Source: Liopterus haemorrhoidalis
Taxonomy: Eukaryota > Arthropoda > Insecta > Coleoptera > Dytiscidae
Length of the DNA: 64,000 bases
Direction: 5' to 3'
Assembly (NCBI GenBank): GCA_963971575.1
Contig: OZ020611.1
Location: 143,122,419 to 143,186,418 of the forward strand
The notes under the pieces are model-generated. The model had not been told where the DNA came from. It did no database searches and worked only from the letters and a program-made list of their open reading frames with translations. How positions within the stretch are numbered: the stretch's first letter is position 1; each line of letters opens with the position of its first letter. Of the stretch, positions 1 to 11,159 are shown in pieces. The position numbers and the translations under genes are program-made.

Positions 1-150
1 TAAATGCAGTATCTCTTCTACACTTATTGTGATTCACGTATCATAAATCGCTCTTACGATTCATCTGTCCAATGAACTTGTTTCTGCTCTTCTGGTGACC
101 AGTATCGATTAATTTGTGTCCACTGAAGACGTTTTGTTACCCCTAATTCC
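1..150 (-). pseudogene. Tc1-like transposase fragment (truncated by window edge)
   Basis: Read on the minus strand, this stretch encodes a run resembling the start of the Tc1 catalytic domain: a Trp-rich segment (RLQW...RYWSPEEQ) followed by VHWTDES, where the Asp would be the first acidic catalytic residue. In-frame stops follow within about 25 codons and the window ends soon after, so it is a decayed or cut-off copy. The match is by pattern only; no terminal repeats are visible. Confidence 0.42.
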
Positions 151-809
151 ACGAAGGTCTTCCCCAAAAGCTGTTTTCAAAAGTTCAGGTGTATCTGTTC
201 GTATTTCAAAGTTTGAAACAAAATTGCACACAGACACGCAGCTCAGACAAGTCAACTCACAAATGACAACAGCAACAAATCAAGTCTCGTTATTCCCCCT
301 CTCCACTTACTGCGTATGACAAAACGCGCGCAATTCTTTATTTTCTTTTTTTTTTATCAAATCTCAGTTTTATTGAAACTTACTCAGGAATGAAATTCAC
401 TGTTCAAAACACGTCACTAGAAATATTCCCAATTCGATTAGTTTCTGGTTTACGTCATTCCCAATCAATGCACGACTGACGAATGATGAAATATTGTGTA
501 AGATTTCATTCTTTTTTTTTTTAGTAAATATATTTTTTTATAATTTATAATAACATAAGACGTGTTTTTGAAACTAAATGTTTTTAAAATATGTATTTTA
601 AAACAATATGGGTTAGCGTGTTTAGCACACAATTGGGTGCTTGTAATTATTTTTACCAACACGTCAATACCTTAATTAATTATGAACACGACAGGAAAGA
701 AAGGTTAGATATATTTAGCAGAATTAGTTTGTTTCAATTTGTTGCAATAAAGAACAATTATTTAAAAAATTATCTTCTCTTTCCAACAACGATTGATTTA
801 TGAGCTAGT
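150..809. other. No gene recognised
   Basis: AT-rich sequence with T and A homopolymers. Short open frames here look like chance. I see no motif, terminal repeat or RNA gene. It probably belongs to the region upstream of, or an intron of, the cytidylyltransferase gene. Confidence 0.5.
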
Positions 810-834
810 TCAGCGTTTCCCAAAGAGTGGGTCG

Positions 835-866
<32 letters not shown>
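810..866 (+). repeat. hAT-type terminus running into an (AT)n microsatellite
   Basis: CAGCGTTTCCCAAAGAGTGG at about 810 nearly matches the left end of the complete hAT MITE at 57579-57914 (CAGCGTTTCCCAAAGTGTGG). It runs straight into an AT dinucleotide tract of about 28 bp (838-866). No right end was found, so this is a truncated terminus. Confidence 0.5.
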
Positions 867-869
<3 letters not shown>

Positions 870-1479
870 TATCGGTATTTTTCCTATATGCGGATCAAAG
901 AACTGTTTTTTCTATCAACTTTCCACTCTCTAGGTCAAACCGTACAATTTCTACCGTAGAGACAAACAGACACATGAGTGACGGTATAAGGGTTTTTGGA
1001 CATATCTGCAAAACTCTAAAAAAAAACAACAAATGACTTTACATTATCTTACTTTTTGGAAAAGTTACATATTTTCTAAAAATACGCTGAATGTAGACAC
1101 AAATAAATCGTTAAGTGCGACTTTTATTGGTATGCTAAAAGAACATAGTCAAAATAAATTTAGATGAATGTGAAATACCAACAGCGGAACAGATTTTATT
1201 TTATTAGATTTTCATTTAATTAATACGTGATTTACTAAAAATACGCGAACTGCACGTTGCGCAATAACTACTATCATTTGTGAGTTAAGTGCTGTTGACC
1301 AAGTTTCGCTATTTCGTTCAATATTTATAACGGTTTTTGTTATACGACTTTCTATACCCCAACGATCTTTAAAATGGACCTATTTGAAGAGTAGCCTATC
1401 TGAGTGCAATTTTGTTTCAAACTTGAAAAAACGGCGTGAGAAACACTTTAACTTTTGAAATCACCTCATGGAGAAGATA

Positions 1480-1810
1480 CTCTGAGTCGTACTGGGTGAT
1501 TTTAGTGGTTTGGGCGTTTAAAAGATGGTAGAAATTCAATCAAAAACAATGAGAGTTTGGGTACGCCTTCTATTCCAAAAACCGATGAAAAGATTATCGA
1601 GTTTCGCGAATTAATCCCTAACAGTCAACGACTGAATATTAGGGGGTTGTAGAAGAAGTAGGAATAGTCATACTTTCCTTATGGTTCGTCAGTTTTTGGT
1701 GAAGAACAAATTCAATATCGTTCCCCAGCCACCATACTCACCTGACTTGGCCCTGTGTGACTTTTTGCTGTTGCCAAAACAAAAATACCCTTACTTATTT
1801 AAAACCTTTG
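1480..1810 (+). pseudogene. mariner transposase remnant
   Basis: Reading across frames on the plus strand gives mariner-like pieces: a linker (KDGRNSIKNNES, PSIPKTDEKI) and helix-turn-helix segment (LNIRG.VEEVGI) at about 1500-1660, then VRQFLVKNKFN and PPYSPDLALCDFLLLPK at about 1684-1790. The last carries the third catalytic Asp of the mariner D,D34D triad. The segment holding the first two Asp residues is absent, and stops and frameshifts interrupt the rest. No terminal repeats were identified. Non-functional relic. Confidence 0.6.
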
Positions 1811-2040
1811 AGATATTTTGATTCCGACTTGGACATTTGATATGCTGTTGCTGTATAGATTCTTAATAGTACAAATTAAATTCGAAATTTATTCTTTCGG
1901 GAGCTGTGGATACAGAGAGGGGAGATGTGTGATACAGAAACCTGATGAATTAATGTTACTTAAGCCCGGTATTTCCGTCTTACAGTTATCTATTAGAATA
2001 ACACTATTATACTCTTGATATTCACTAGGATAAATTACTT

Positions 2041-3048
2041 TCTGTATTTCCAACTCTAGTTATCACGTAAATAGCTATTCTGATTGATAATAATATTTTA
2101 CGATGTTTTTTTTTTTTATGTTGGTATTAGTAGCGTTATGTTAAACAAATAGAGACATATACGCTACTCGCACGAATAAAAGAGAAATAGGCACAACTGT
2201 CAAAATTTTGTACAGAAAAATGTGCGATAAACACCCAAGAAGCACAAATTTCAATATTTCCGAAACAAGGCAACTTGTTAATCTTGTGTTAAAATGTAAA
2301 AATGTTATAGAAAATAAATCTTCTGACGCTGTAAATCTAAAAGATAAACAAGGGGCCTGGGAAAAAAATGTATTATGTTCAAATACACTGAAAATTAAAT
2401 ACGATGGATTAATTTTTTTTTTTTCATTTTAAAATTGGTGTAGTGTTTGGTGGACCAGTATATCAAATGCATTTTTCGCTAAGCGAAATCAATTAATAAA
2501 TTCTTTCTTATCCCACTGGATCATATGATTTGGTCTAACACGAACTATGTATGGACGTTCTAAACACTCTTACAATTTCTTCATCATCGTCTGCTAACAA
2601 ATCTTCATCCATGATTTCCTTCTTTAAAAATAAATGTAAATTGTGTAAAAATAATCGACAGTATATATATATATATATTTTCAGTATAAATTAAAGTAGA
2701 TTACTATTTTGAATTTATATTGATATAGGTAATAACACAATAAAATAGTACACATAATGGAAACAGGTGTATGTAATATGTATATAAAGTGTAGTTATGT
2801 ATGTTTAATATGTACTTAATGCCTGTTATATTATATATTTTACGTATACATGCTTATATTATGTACATATATTTAACAATAAAATGTTTTTTGACACCTA
2901 TCTGTCAAAATCTGTCAATTTTATCCTGTGGATAATCTAGTTACTCTATAGATAAATAATTGAAAATACGCAAAAAATCGTTTATTCCCGTGATAACTCC
3001 TTATCCCATTAATAGTCAATTTTATCTATGGTTGGAAATACAGGGCCT
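2041..3048. mobile_element. Candidate TIR element carrying a Zeste-like ORF
   Basis: A 13-bp inverted repeat, CTGTATTTCCAAC near 2041 and GTTGGAAATACAG near 3035-3047, brackets about 1 kb that includes a truncated Zeste/SANT-like ORF at 2220. Motifs resembling GTTATCACG lie just inside both ends. PIF/Harbinger elements often pair with such DNA-binding proteins, but no target duplication could be assigned. Family call is inference. Confidence 0.35.
2220..2432 (+). pseudogene. Truncated Zeste-like (Myb/SANT-like) DNA-binding ORF
   Basis: From the ATG at 2220 the ORF runs 70 codons. The segment after residue 10 (NFNISETRQLVNLVLK, then VIENKSSDAVNLKDKQGAW) follows the pattern of the Zeste/Myb-SANT-like domain found in many insect proteins: NFT..E...L..LV..YK.VIENK.TDA....K..AW. 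It ends in a poly-T tract that encodes Phe and then stops, about half way through the usual domain-plus-coiled-coil protein. It lies between candidate terminal repeats and upstream of the Pcyt1 exon. Probably a TE-derived fragment, not a host gene. The start at 2220 is the first ATG of the domain frame; an upstream in-frame TTG at 2208 was not used. Confidence 0.5.
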
Positions 3049-3114
3049 TAGTTAAATTATAATTAATATATTTTTATTGGTTTGTTAACTAATTATATTT
3101 TAATTTGTTTTCAG

Positions 3115-3340
3115 TCGATTTGCAAGGAAGCGCCTTACAGCGATGAGCCGTCTGCCATCAGAGAACGGGAGCTGTGCGATTATTCTCAACGCATCAGCTA
3201 CAAGATAGCCAAGAGTGGTACGGCACCGAGACCCATCAGGGTGTACGCTGATGGGATCTATGACCTCTTCCATCAGGGTCATGCCAGACAACTAATGCAA
3301 GCCAAAAATTTATTTCCCAACGTATACCTCATTGTAGGAG
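3115..3340 (+). CDS. Pcyt1: Choline-phosphate cytidylyltransferase, internal exon (HxGH catalytic motif)
   Basis: CTP:phosphocholine cytidylyltransferase catalyses the regulated step of the Kennedy pathway: phosphocholine + CTP gives CDP-choline for phosphatidylcholine synthesis. This 226-bp exon encodes about 75 residues. They include [20 protein letters not shown], with the nucleotidyltransferase signature HxGH (HQGH), and the strand that ends VYLIVG. The acceptor is TTGTTTTCAG at 3105-3114 and the donor is GTAAGT at 3341. The exon starts in phase 0 and ends one base into a Val codon, completed by the exon at 7148. An upstream ATG at 3082 lies in the intron before the acceptor, so it was not taken as the start. 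About 60 N-terminal residues usual for the family are missing and should come from exons outside the window. Confidence 0.93.
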
Positions 3341-3676
3341 GTAAGTTTACGTAAATTAATTCTAGGTGTTATTTATTAAAATTTAAATTTATGCTACTAA
3401 ATTAGTTAAAAATATCTAATGACTGAGGCAGAAAAAATTGCTATCAAATTTTAAATGTCACTTAATGGACTTTTAAATCAGAATCATAAAATGTAAATTA
3501 ACCGAAAAATTACTTCCGGTTCATAAATAGAATATAGAAAAGATGTTGAGATACGAAAATTTTCAAAGGAAAAGTTAATACGGTGGAAAAAATATAAATT
3601 AAGTTTTTTATCCATTTTTCATTGCTACACCCTGCTTACTGAACTTGACACACAAGCACACGTTAGTGCGTTTTTA

Positions 3677-4139
3677 CCGACCGCCAACATATAGAAGGTC
3701 TGTCTGTCTATCTGTGTACACGTGCAGAGCAAATTCGGCTGAAAGGATTTTTATGAAACTTCATATTTATGTTTCTGCCATCAATGGCACGAGTTGATCA
3801 ACTTTTGGTAAAAATCGGTTGACTAAAAATGGAGTTTACTCGTGTCGATTTTAAGATTTTTGCGAATATTTCACAACAGAAAAATATTTCGAAAAAATTT
3901 ATTGAACAAAAGTTGCTATAAAAGCAATAACTAACAACTTGCATTTGAGACATTTTTTGATAAAACGAAAAAAAAAAAGATTTTTTTTTTTTTTCGAAAG
4001 GTCTGAATTTTTTCATTTATATGTAACGTTTCCATGGTCATGATAAATAATATCTCTGTTAGAAAATATTAGGCCAAGTTATTTCTACTCTGCTGCTAGT
4101 ATGTATTTTATACAAGTACTTTATGATGGCGGTCGGTCC
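3677..4139. repeat. Possible short TIR element
   Basis: ACCGACCGCCA near 3677 is mirrored by TGGCGGTCGGT near 4127, bracketing about 460 bp that holds a GTCTGTCTGTC tract. The inverted match is only about 11 bp and no duplication was found. Confidence 0.28.
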
Positions 4140-4234
4140 TGTGGTGGCCACACCTGATTTTTTTATTTTATTTTTGTTAATTTACGATAATCTTATACAG
4201 GTACGTCATAAACCAATTACCACACACACACACA

Positions 4235-4600
4235 CAGGGCCGGCGCGAGGTTCGTTGGCGCTCCTAGGCAAGACTTAATTATGCACCCCTAGCCAGGGGC
4301 GTAACTAGTTTTTTTCGAGCCCTGGGTAAGATTTTATAATTGGGCTCCCTTAAATAAACATATGATATAAAGTGATGTCCTGAAAACAAGGGCCTTACTT
4401 CTAAAATATAAGTGGTAACCTAAAAAAAAGGTCCTCACTTCTAAAATACAAGTAATGACTTAACAAAAACGGTCCTCGCCACTAAATTACAAGTGATGGC
4501 CAAAAAAAAAGTCCTCACTTCTAAAATAGAAGTAATGACCTAAAAAAAAGGTCATCACTATAAAATTACATTACACTAGTACATGTGGAGTACAAACTTA
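4235..4600 (+). repeat. Minisatellite (GGTCCTCACTTCTAAAATAC unit) beside two hAT-like termini
   Basis: CAGGGCCGGCGCGAGG (about 4235) and CAGGGGCGTAACTAG (about 4294) look like hAT-type left ends. From about 4370 to 4570 there are roughly five units of a ~37-bp repeat built on GGTCCTCACTTCTAAAATAC followed by AAGTGATGACC and an A-run. The same unit recurs at 10.7-11.15 kb and inside several MITEs elsewhere in the window. Confidence 0.65.
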
Positions 4601-5930
4601 TTTCCAAGCTCATGTACACATAGGCGTAGATTCGATTGTTATTACCTTATACCAATTAATTATTAAATGAATACCGTTTTTTCTTTACACGCCAATGAGT
4701 TAACAACAAATATGAAGTTCGTAACGAGTTATCGTTGTTCGTCGGGTGAGTTCGGGCCAACGAAGTAATCTGATTGGTTCTTTTTAAAGTTACGATTTTC
4801 AGCTGTGAATTGGAATACAGTTTTGATATTTTTAAACTCATTATTTACTGTTATGTAACGCTCAGGAATTAATGATCTCACTGTATCTGCTGCCTGTACG
4901 GTATATATTCAGGCCAAATGGCTGGACCTAGAAAGTTGAAATTTGGCATGCTTGTACGACTCTGCAGACACCTGGTAAAAGACAGTATATGCTGAGCATA
5001 GAGGCTCCCTACGCTCATTTGGAGCAATAGGATTGATTATTATGATGTACAACTCTTTCACCCACATATAGGAAAAATATCGAGAATTCAAAAAACACAT
5101 CGCGGATAAAATGTAAACCAATATGTATTCAACGAAAAAGTAAATATTTTTTTAAATTTTGAGTCAAATGAAACTTCTTAAAACGTGGGTAAACCAACAA
5201 ATATTTATTTTTGAATAATTTCTTCATGAGTTTTTTTTTTCCAAAATGTGTCAAAAAACTGTCCCCCACCCTTTTCCCAGAGGGGTGATCTAGAAATCTT
5301 TAAAAAAATCTCAATAATGTACATAGATGTCAACCGGAATACTTCAGCAGGAGTTTTTTATCATTTTGATCATTTCGGTATTAATTAATTCGGTAATAAT
5401 TATTATTATAATTAAATACCGAAATTATGTGTCGTTGAAAAAAAATATTATTATTATTATTATTATTATTATTTTTTTGTATAAGAATAAAGATCTTAAG
5501 AGGCATTTTAGGAAACGAAAAATATTTTTTTAAATTTCTTTATTTTAACATGATTTTTGCAAAAAATATTTTAAAAAACTGTTGTTCCGCATTCTACAAC
5601 CCAAGAAATTAATCTAAAAATCTGAAAAAACTGAGTAATGCACATTAATGTAAACCGGAATAGTACAACAGGTATTTTTGATCTGATTATTATTTGGAGG
5701 GTTATCGATTTTTTATTTTTTTTTTTTTGTGCACTGCTTACTATACTTATGCAATGTTTGATAAATTATGTCCGTAGGTAATATAATTAATAAGTTAATA
5801 GAAATCGGACAAGTGAAAAAATAAATAAAAGAAGTTTATTTAACTAAACTTACGTTACCATTTTATTAGAATCTTCATCAGAGATAATTAAAGTCACTGA
5901 AGTTATACGGTAAAATATAAAATATAATAT

Positions 5931-5990
5931 ACTCCCTCCGTTCCAAAATAAGTGTCCGATTTTAGTTTAATGGATTATTGAAATAATGAA
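5931..5990 (+). mobile_element. Stowaway-like MITE terminus
   Basis: TACTCCCTCCGTTCCAAAAT at 5931, continuing AAGTGTCCGATTTTAG, reads like the terminal repeat of Stowaway MITEs known from grasses (TA target plus CTCCCTCCGT). No inverted partner was found downstream before 7.1 kb, so this is a lone end. Confidence 0.45.
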
Positions 5991-6344
5991 ATTAAATGTA
6001 TTTTTTTTTTTTGTATGTTTCAAAATGTATTAACGTTCACAATCTCATTTAAATATTATAGTTATAATATTATACATTAGCACAAACATAAATGCAAATA
6101 TTATTCATTAAAAATTGAAATACTTATTTTTATTTATTATTTTTAACATAAAGACCCTATGAAACAATCCGTTGGCTGAATTTATATGATAATCGCCAAA
6201 TTGTGGGCAAGAGAAAGCGTTGTTCATATAAGCTCATTTCCTTCCTAGAGAAGGAAATATTTTGTCTCGCAATTTTTTTAATAATATATCAGCAACCTAT
6301 ATATTTATACCAAAATATATTAACGATTCTTATGTAAGAACTAA

Positions 6345-6690
6345 GAATGACGATGGGTATCCGGATACACGCTACCCGACCCATTAAGTTAGTACCCGGT
6401 TCCGATTTTGATTACCTGCTACCCGTTAACTATTAACGTGTAGCGGATAATTAACGCGGGTAATTGTAAGGTATTTCGAGTATTTCTGTTTATCTATGAG
6501 TATTTTGTTGTAGAAAAAACATCCTTTCTCATAATTGGAAAAATTAAAAGATGAACGCAGAGAGCAGATGGCACCGGGGCCTCTTTCGTCGTTAATTAAT
6601 GGGTAGCGGATGATTAACGATAATAACGGGTAATTAACGAATAGTGGGTAATTAACGAGTAGCGGGGTAATGGTATCAGGTACCCAGTTC
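6345..6690. repeat. GGGTAATTAACG / TAGCGG simple-motif repeat
   Basis: Short motifs (TACCCG, GGGTAATTAACG, GTAGCGGATAAT) recur in both orientations over about 340 bp. This resembles the subterminal repeats of the TAGAGCCC hAT-type elements at 42.8 and 52.8 kb in style but not in sequence. No termini or duplication were resolved. Confidence 0.4.
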
Positions 6691-7147
6691 CAGAAAGTTT
6701 TAATTCTCGTTATTCCTAATAAGAACTGTTATTCATTTTATTTAGATTTTGTTGCTAAAAGTTTTATTTTATTACTTTGGTTAATGATAATCTGTCTTTT
6801 TTTCTTACGGGCAAGACCTTGTCACTAACTCGTAAAGTATTAATATTTTTAACTTTTTTGTTTTAATATTCTATTTCAGTACATGCTATCTAATGTAAAT
6901 AGTAAACAAGATATATTAGTTTTAAAAAATTAGAATATAACTAATATGTAGTCTATTATTAAACTGGCAAATTATTCAAATTCATATAATTATACCACTA
7001 TGCAATAAATAATTCAAAACTTTCAAAATAATAGTTTAAAAACGTAAGAACCGAATAATTATAGTTACTAACAAGGCATAATAACAAGAATAACTATCTA
7101 GATTGTAATTAAAATGTATTTTTCTAATAAGTTTATTTTGTTTTCAG

Positions 7148-7959
7148 TGTGTAGTGACGCTCTGACGCATTCCCGTAAAGGAAGAACAGTCATGAATGAA
7201 GATGAACGTTATGAAGGTGTCCGGCATTGTCGTTACGTTGATGAGATTGTTAGAGATGCCCCATGGGAACTCGACGATGAATTTCTTAACAATCATAAAA
7301 TAGATTTTGTGGCCCACGATGAAGTCCCCTACTTAACAGACGATGGCAACGACTTGTATGCACCTTTAAAAGCAAAAGGAATGTTCGTTGCGACTCAAAG
7401 GACGGAAGGCGTTTCTACATCTGATATTGTAGCGCGAATAGTTAAAGATTATGATATATATGTCCGTAGAAATTTAGCGAGAGGTTATTCCGCGAAAGAT
7501 CTTAATGTTTCTTTCTTTAATGATAAAAAATTCAGAATACAAAATAAAATGGATGAATTAAGGGATAAAGGTAAAAGAGTAATTGAAAATATTGGTGAAA
7601 AAAAGGTTGATATGATTCAAAAATGGGAAGAAAAATCAAGAGACTTTATTGATGCATTTTTATTACTATTCGGAAGAGAAGGAAGATTATCTCATATTTG
7701 GAATGAATCTAAAGGCAGATTGATGCAAGCACTTAGTCCTCCAAGTTCACCGAAACTAAACGGTTCTCCCACATCTTCGACACAAAGTCTAAATGGTGAT
7801 TGTTTAGAAATATTTGAAGATGCATTACCACCTCCAAGGAAAACACCACGCTACGACTCTCCTACATTTAACTCTGGCACACATTCTAGTCGATCACTAG
7901 TTAATAAATTCTATTCTGACGAATATTCGGACGAGGAAGAAGGACAGATGTCCAAGTAA
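7148..7959 (+). CDS. Pcyt1: Choline-phosphate cytidylyltransferase, terminal exon
   Basis: This exon completes the enzyme, about 270 residues to the TAA at 7957. In order: the rest of the catalytic fold (GRTVMNEDERYEGVRHCRY, VRDAPW, DFVAHDEVPY), then the CTP-binding signature RTEGVSTSDIV near residue 106 of the exon. A Lys/Glu-rich amphipathic stretch (about residues 135-190) follows, matching the membrane-sensing M domain that activates the enzyme on PC-poor membranes. Last comes a Ser/Pro-rich tail (LSPPSSP, SPTSST) like the phosphorylated P domain. The acceptor TTTTCAG ends at 7147 and the first two bases complete the Val codon begun at 3340. The ATG at 7114 is intronic. No disabling changes are seen. 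Confidence 0.94.
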
Positions 7960-8564
7960 TCTAACTATGTCTGTGCTGGGGACCAATACATAAAAGTTCA
8001 GTTCGCAAAAGCTTTAGTTAACCCGGTAGCAAATTGGCTCCTTTGTGATAAACCTAGTTTGCTTACCAAATTACCCTCCCCTGGTTCAGATAGCTACATT
8101 TAATCTAGGTTAATAATAATGTCACCCTCCCCCTCACAACAATTAAATTGTTTCATTATTGTTATATATATTTTTTATTGTATATGATTGTTTTCATTTG
8201 ACAGCACGCGTGTCTTATGGTTGTGTGCGATTGGAAATTGACAGATCTTATGATAACACCATATTAATTTAATAAACAGTGATATATCTGGATAAAAATA
8301 TTTTTTACACATTCATATTTGAAATTTTGGAATAGAATGATTTTATAAATGTATCTTTCCTGATGTAAGTAATGTAATAACGGTGACTCATTATTATTTA
8401 TTGAATCTAATTTATTTTTGATGTGCAGCTGTGTACGTTTTAAAATATACATATATAATCTGTTATATAATTGCAATAAAACTACATTGTTGATATAAAA
8501 ATTATGTTTTTGTGCATCAGCATTATTCGAACTGTTGTTTTTATGAAAAAAGTAAGCAATAAAT
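7960..8564 (+). other. Pcyt1: Pcyt1 3' UTR with candidate polyadenylation signals
   Basis: After the stop, a C-rich then AT-rich stretch runs without ORF. AATAAA occurs at 8271-8276 and again at 8559-8564; either could end the transcript. Short open frames on the minus strand here look like chance. Confidence 0.55.
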
Positions 8565-8972
8565 ACATGAATGTTCGGGAGAGCGAACAAAGCGACCATT
8601 TTTTTTTTTATCCTGCAGCACCAAAAATATTTGAATATATTTTAGTAGTAGATACGCGACTCGGCGATGGTCAAATCGGCGACGGTTAATTCAACAACTA
8701 TTAACTCGTCGACAATGAGAGGTCTCAATTACAAAAAATATTTTGAAAAGAAATTTATATACATATTTCATTTAGTGTTAATAAAATTTTCGTAACGGAA
8801 ATATATCAATTAAAAAACACTAGTTTATCAGAAGAAAATTTATTAGGTAATTTATTATGCACATATTTCTTTTAATTTTTAATTATTCTGATAAATAACA
8901 TATAAAACTACAAAACCTATTTTAATACACAATATAGGCTATATCAAGAAGTTATTCTGTAATATTGTGCGT
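8565..8972. other. No gene recognised
   Basis: AT-rich sequence. The motif cluster CGACTCGGCGATGG, ATCGGCGACGG, ACTCGTCGAC at 8655-8712 is reminiscent of the TCATCGAA repeats of the foldback element at 23.3 kb, but is too short to assign. Confidence 0.45.
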
Positions 8973-9870
8973 ATAGGTGATCCACGATACCAGAGGATTT
9001 ACGTCATGAAGCTAATAAAAAATATTCATAATTAAATAATCATAAACCTAAAACACTGAATTAATAGGAGTTGTAGGTTTTTTTTTTTATTTCCACCGAA
9101 TAAATATTATGTCAATTTTGTATAATCTTTATTACTGCGACTAGTTTCGCTCATTCGAGCATTATCAAGCTACAAAAAATTATGATAGTAAAAAAAAAAC
9201 AATTTTGAACACATAAATTGATCAAATGATAATGAAATACAAATAAAATTATAAAAAAACATAAAAACGTACCTGATTGTCGTAAATAATTAATACAAAT
9301 AAATAATAAATAAATAAAAGTTATCATAATGGTCAAAATATACGGTAAAAACCTTGTCAGAAAATAAAATGGAGTATGCTAACGATCGCTTAGGCAAGTC
9401 ATAACTTTTGAATACGTCCGATGTGTATTGTTAAAATTAGTCTGAACGTTAAAATTCTGGTCGGTAATAAAGATAAAACAATTTTCAATAAATTTACGTT
9501 TGTAAGTGTTGCATTCTTCCGACTCATCTTACATAACCACCAATAATCTTATACATTCATTGAATTAATAGATGAATTTATTTGTTTTTGTTAATCTTAT
9601 GTATGATAAACGTCTATGTTAATGAAAATGAACAATTATATTATATTATTATTTTTTTATCAAGAGATGTGACTAGTTTTAACTATTATTAAGTAAAAAT
9701 TAAGATTTTTACTTTGATGCTATTAGCAGTACTGACAGGAATTCCCTGTTTACTATGTTCATATATCCCCATATGTTATTATATCTACCAGAGTGAAAGA
9801 GTCATTGTTTTAGTAACTTTTATACATGACATAAATCCTCTGATATCGTGGAAGACCTATATTATATTTA
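8973..9870. mobile_element. MITE with ~33-bp terminal inverted repeats
   Basis: TAGGTGATCCACGATACCAG continuing AGGATTTACGTCATG at the left is mirrored at about 9827-9870 (reverse complement: TAGGTCTTCCACGATATCAG, AGGATTTATGTCATG). The interior is AT-rich, without transposase, and contains a GACTAGTTTCGCTCATTCGA segment near 9137, similar to motifs seen in other arthropod repeats. TATA flanks both sides, so the duplication could be TA or TATA. Confidence 0.65.
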
Positions 9871-10690
9871 TTATCCTCATTTAAAATTCTGCAAAAATAT
9901 TTTTGTATTGGTTACATTTTTAAATGTTAATTTTGAAAAAATTATCAAATTACCAGTAGTGGTTCTGTCCATCGAAGACCGAACCCCCTAGTCACTATGT
10001 ATTTTTAGCTTTGTACTTAGAATATATACTTACTAATAATATTTTTTCTTACCGAGTTGACCGTTGCCGTTATTGCTTCTAAGTCCCAGATTGTCCTTAA
10101 CGTGGCCCTGGGGCCATGACCAAATGACCTAACTGACCATGGCCATGACTGATGGTCCCTGGCCAAAACTTGCTGGGGCGGCCATTTTCAAACTATGCTC
10201 CTGATTTGTCCTGTTCTCTTACCTCGATTACTCCAGCGCAATAATGTCATCACTCACCATACTAAATACACATTTCTCAACTGCATCCATGTCAAGGCTT
10301 CAGATCTTATCTGAGCGCCATAAAATCCACTCCCACCAACACTCTGTTAGCCGAAGCCTCAGAACCACCCGTTACTATAAAGTCCTGGTATCTCTCTTTC
10401 CATTTTATTGTACAACAACTCTCCGTACATAACAATCCATGTATCTGCTCACTCAATGAACTTGAATCAAACTTTGACTTTTTTAAATATTACCGTAATA
10501 AATCTAAACCCCTACTTTGCTCCCAGTATAATAATCTTCAGCCTAAAATCCGATTCATAAACAAATTCCGCACCCTCCTCTACTACCTCACCTCTTCTTC
10601 ATCAGCCCATTGAAGAAGACCTCAGCCCTTACGACACCCAAATCACTCTCCTCCCTATTTCCAAGGGGGGCATAATTTTTATTTTAATAG
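9871..10690. other. No gene recognised; C-rich patch
   Basis: From about 10070 to 10640 the plus strand is richer in C and less AT-rich than its surroundings, with CCATGACC / GGCCATGACTGATGG repeats at 10110-10170. It may be a decayed retroelement segment (plus-strand reading near 10540 resembles retroelement coding text), but no motif is firm. ORFs are short. Confidence 0.3.
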
Positions 10691-10699
10691 ACAGGTGGC

Positions 10700-11150
10700 T
10701 GAAAATACAAGTGACAACTTAAAAAACAAATCCTCACTTCTAAAATACAAGTGATGACAAAGAAAAAGGTCCTCATTTCTAAAATATAAATGGTGCCCAA
10801 AAAAAGGTCCTCACTTCTAAAATACAATTGATGACAAAAATTAAAGTCCTCACTTCTATAATATAAGTGATAACATGATAACAAAACAAGAAAAAGTTCC
10901 TCACTTCTAAAATACAAGTTATAACAAAAAAAAAAAAAATCCTCACTTCTAAAGTACAAGTGATGACAAATAAAAGGTCCTCACTTCTAAAATACAAGTG
11001 ATGACCAAAAAAAGGTCCTTACTTCTAAAATACAATTGATGACTCCAAAAAAGGTCCTCACTTCTAAAATATAAGTGATAACATGATAACAAAACAAGAA
11101 AAAGGTCCTCACTTCTAAAATACAAATGATGACCAAAACAAAAACGAACG
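10700..11150 (+). repeat. Large minisatellite array, about 12 units of ~37 bp
   Basis: Units follow the pattern GGTCCTCACTTCTAAAATAC, then AAGTGATGAC and an A-run of 5-13. Three to four units in the middle carry a variant insert (ATAACATGATAACAAAACAAG at 10869 and 11078), implying a higher-order duplication of about 210 bp. The open frames on the minus strand that repeat YFRSEDLF are translations of the array, not genes. Confidence 0.85.
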
Positions 11151-11159
11151 ATGTTACTC

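Larger units (their letters stand above)
3341..7147 (+). other. Pcyt1: Pcyt1 intron (3,807 bp) filled with repeats
   Basis: The intron has a GTAAGT donor and a TTTGTTTTCAG acceptor and is phase 1. It contains a 4.2-4.6 kb minisatellite, Helitron-like text near 4.9-5.7 kb (GGACCTAGAAA and AACCGGAATA motifs), a (TTA)n run at about 5447-5473, a Stowaway-like terminus at 5931 and a GGGTAATTAACG-type minisatellite near 6.4-6.7 kb. No second gene was recognised. Confidence 0.85.

Noticed and set aside
838..866. (AT)n and other simple tracts (for example 5447-5473) as regulatory signals
   Set aside because: Ordinary microsatellites; nothing in context suggests function.
7114..7147. ATG at 7114 as the start of a separate cytidylyltransferase-like gene
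   Set aside because: It precedes a clear TTTTCAG acceptor, and the codon split matches the donor at 3341 exactly, so it is intronic.
10700..11150. Evenly spaced repeats resembling a CRISPR array
   Set aside because: Units are contiguous without unique spacers, differ by A-run length, and lie in a eukaryotic genome; it is a minisatellite.
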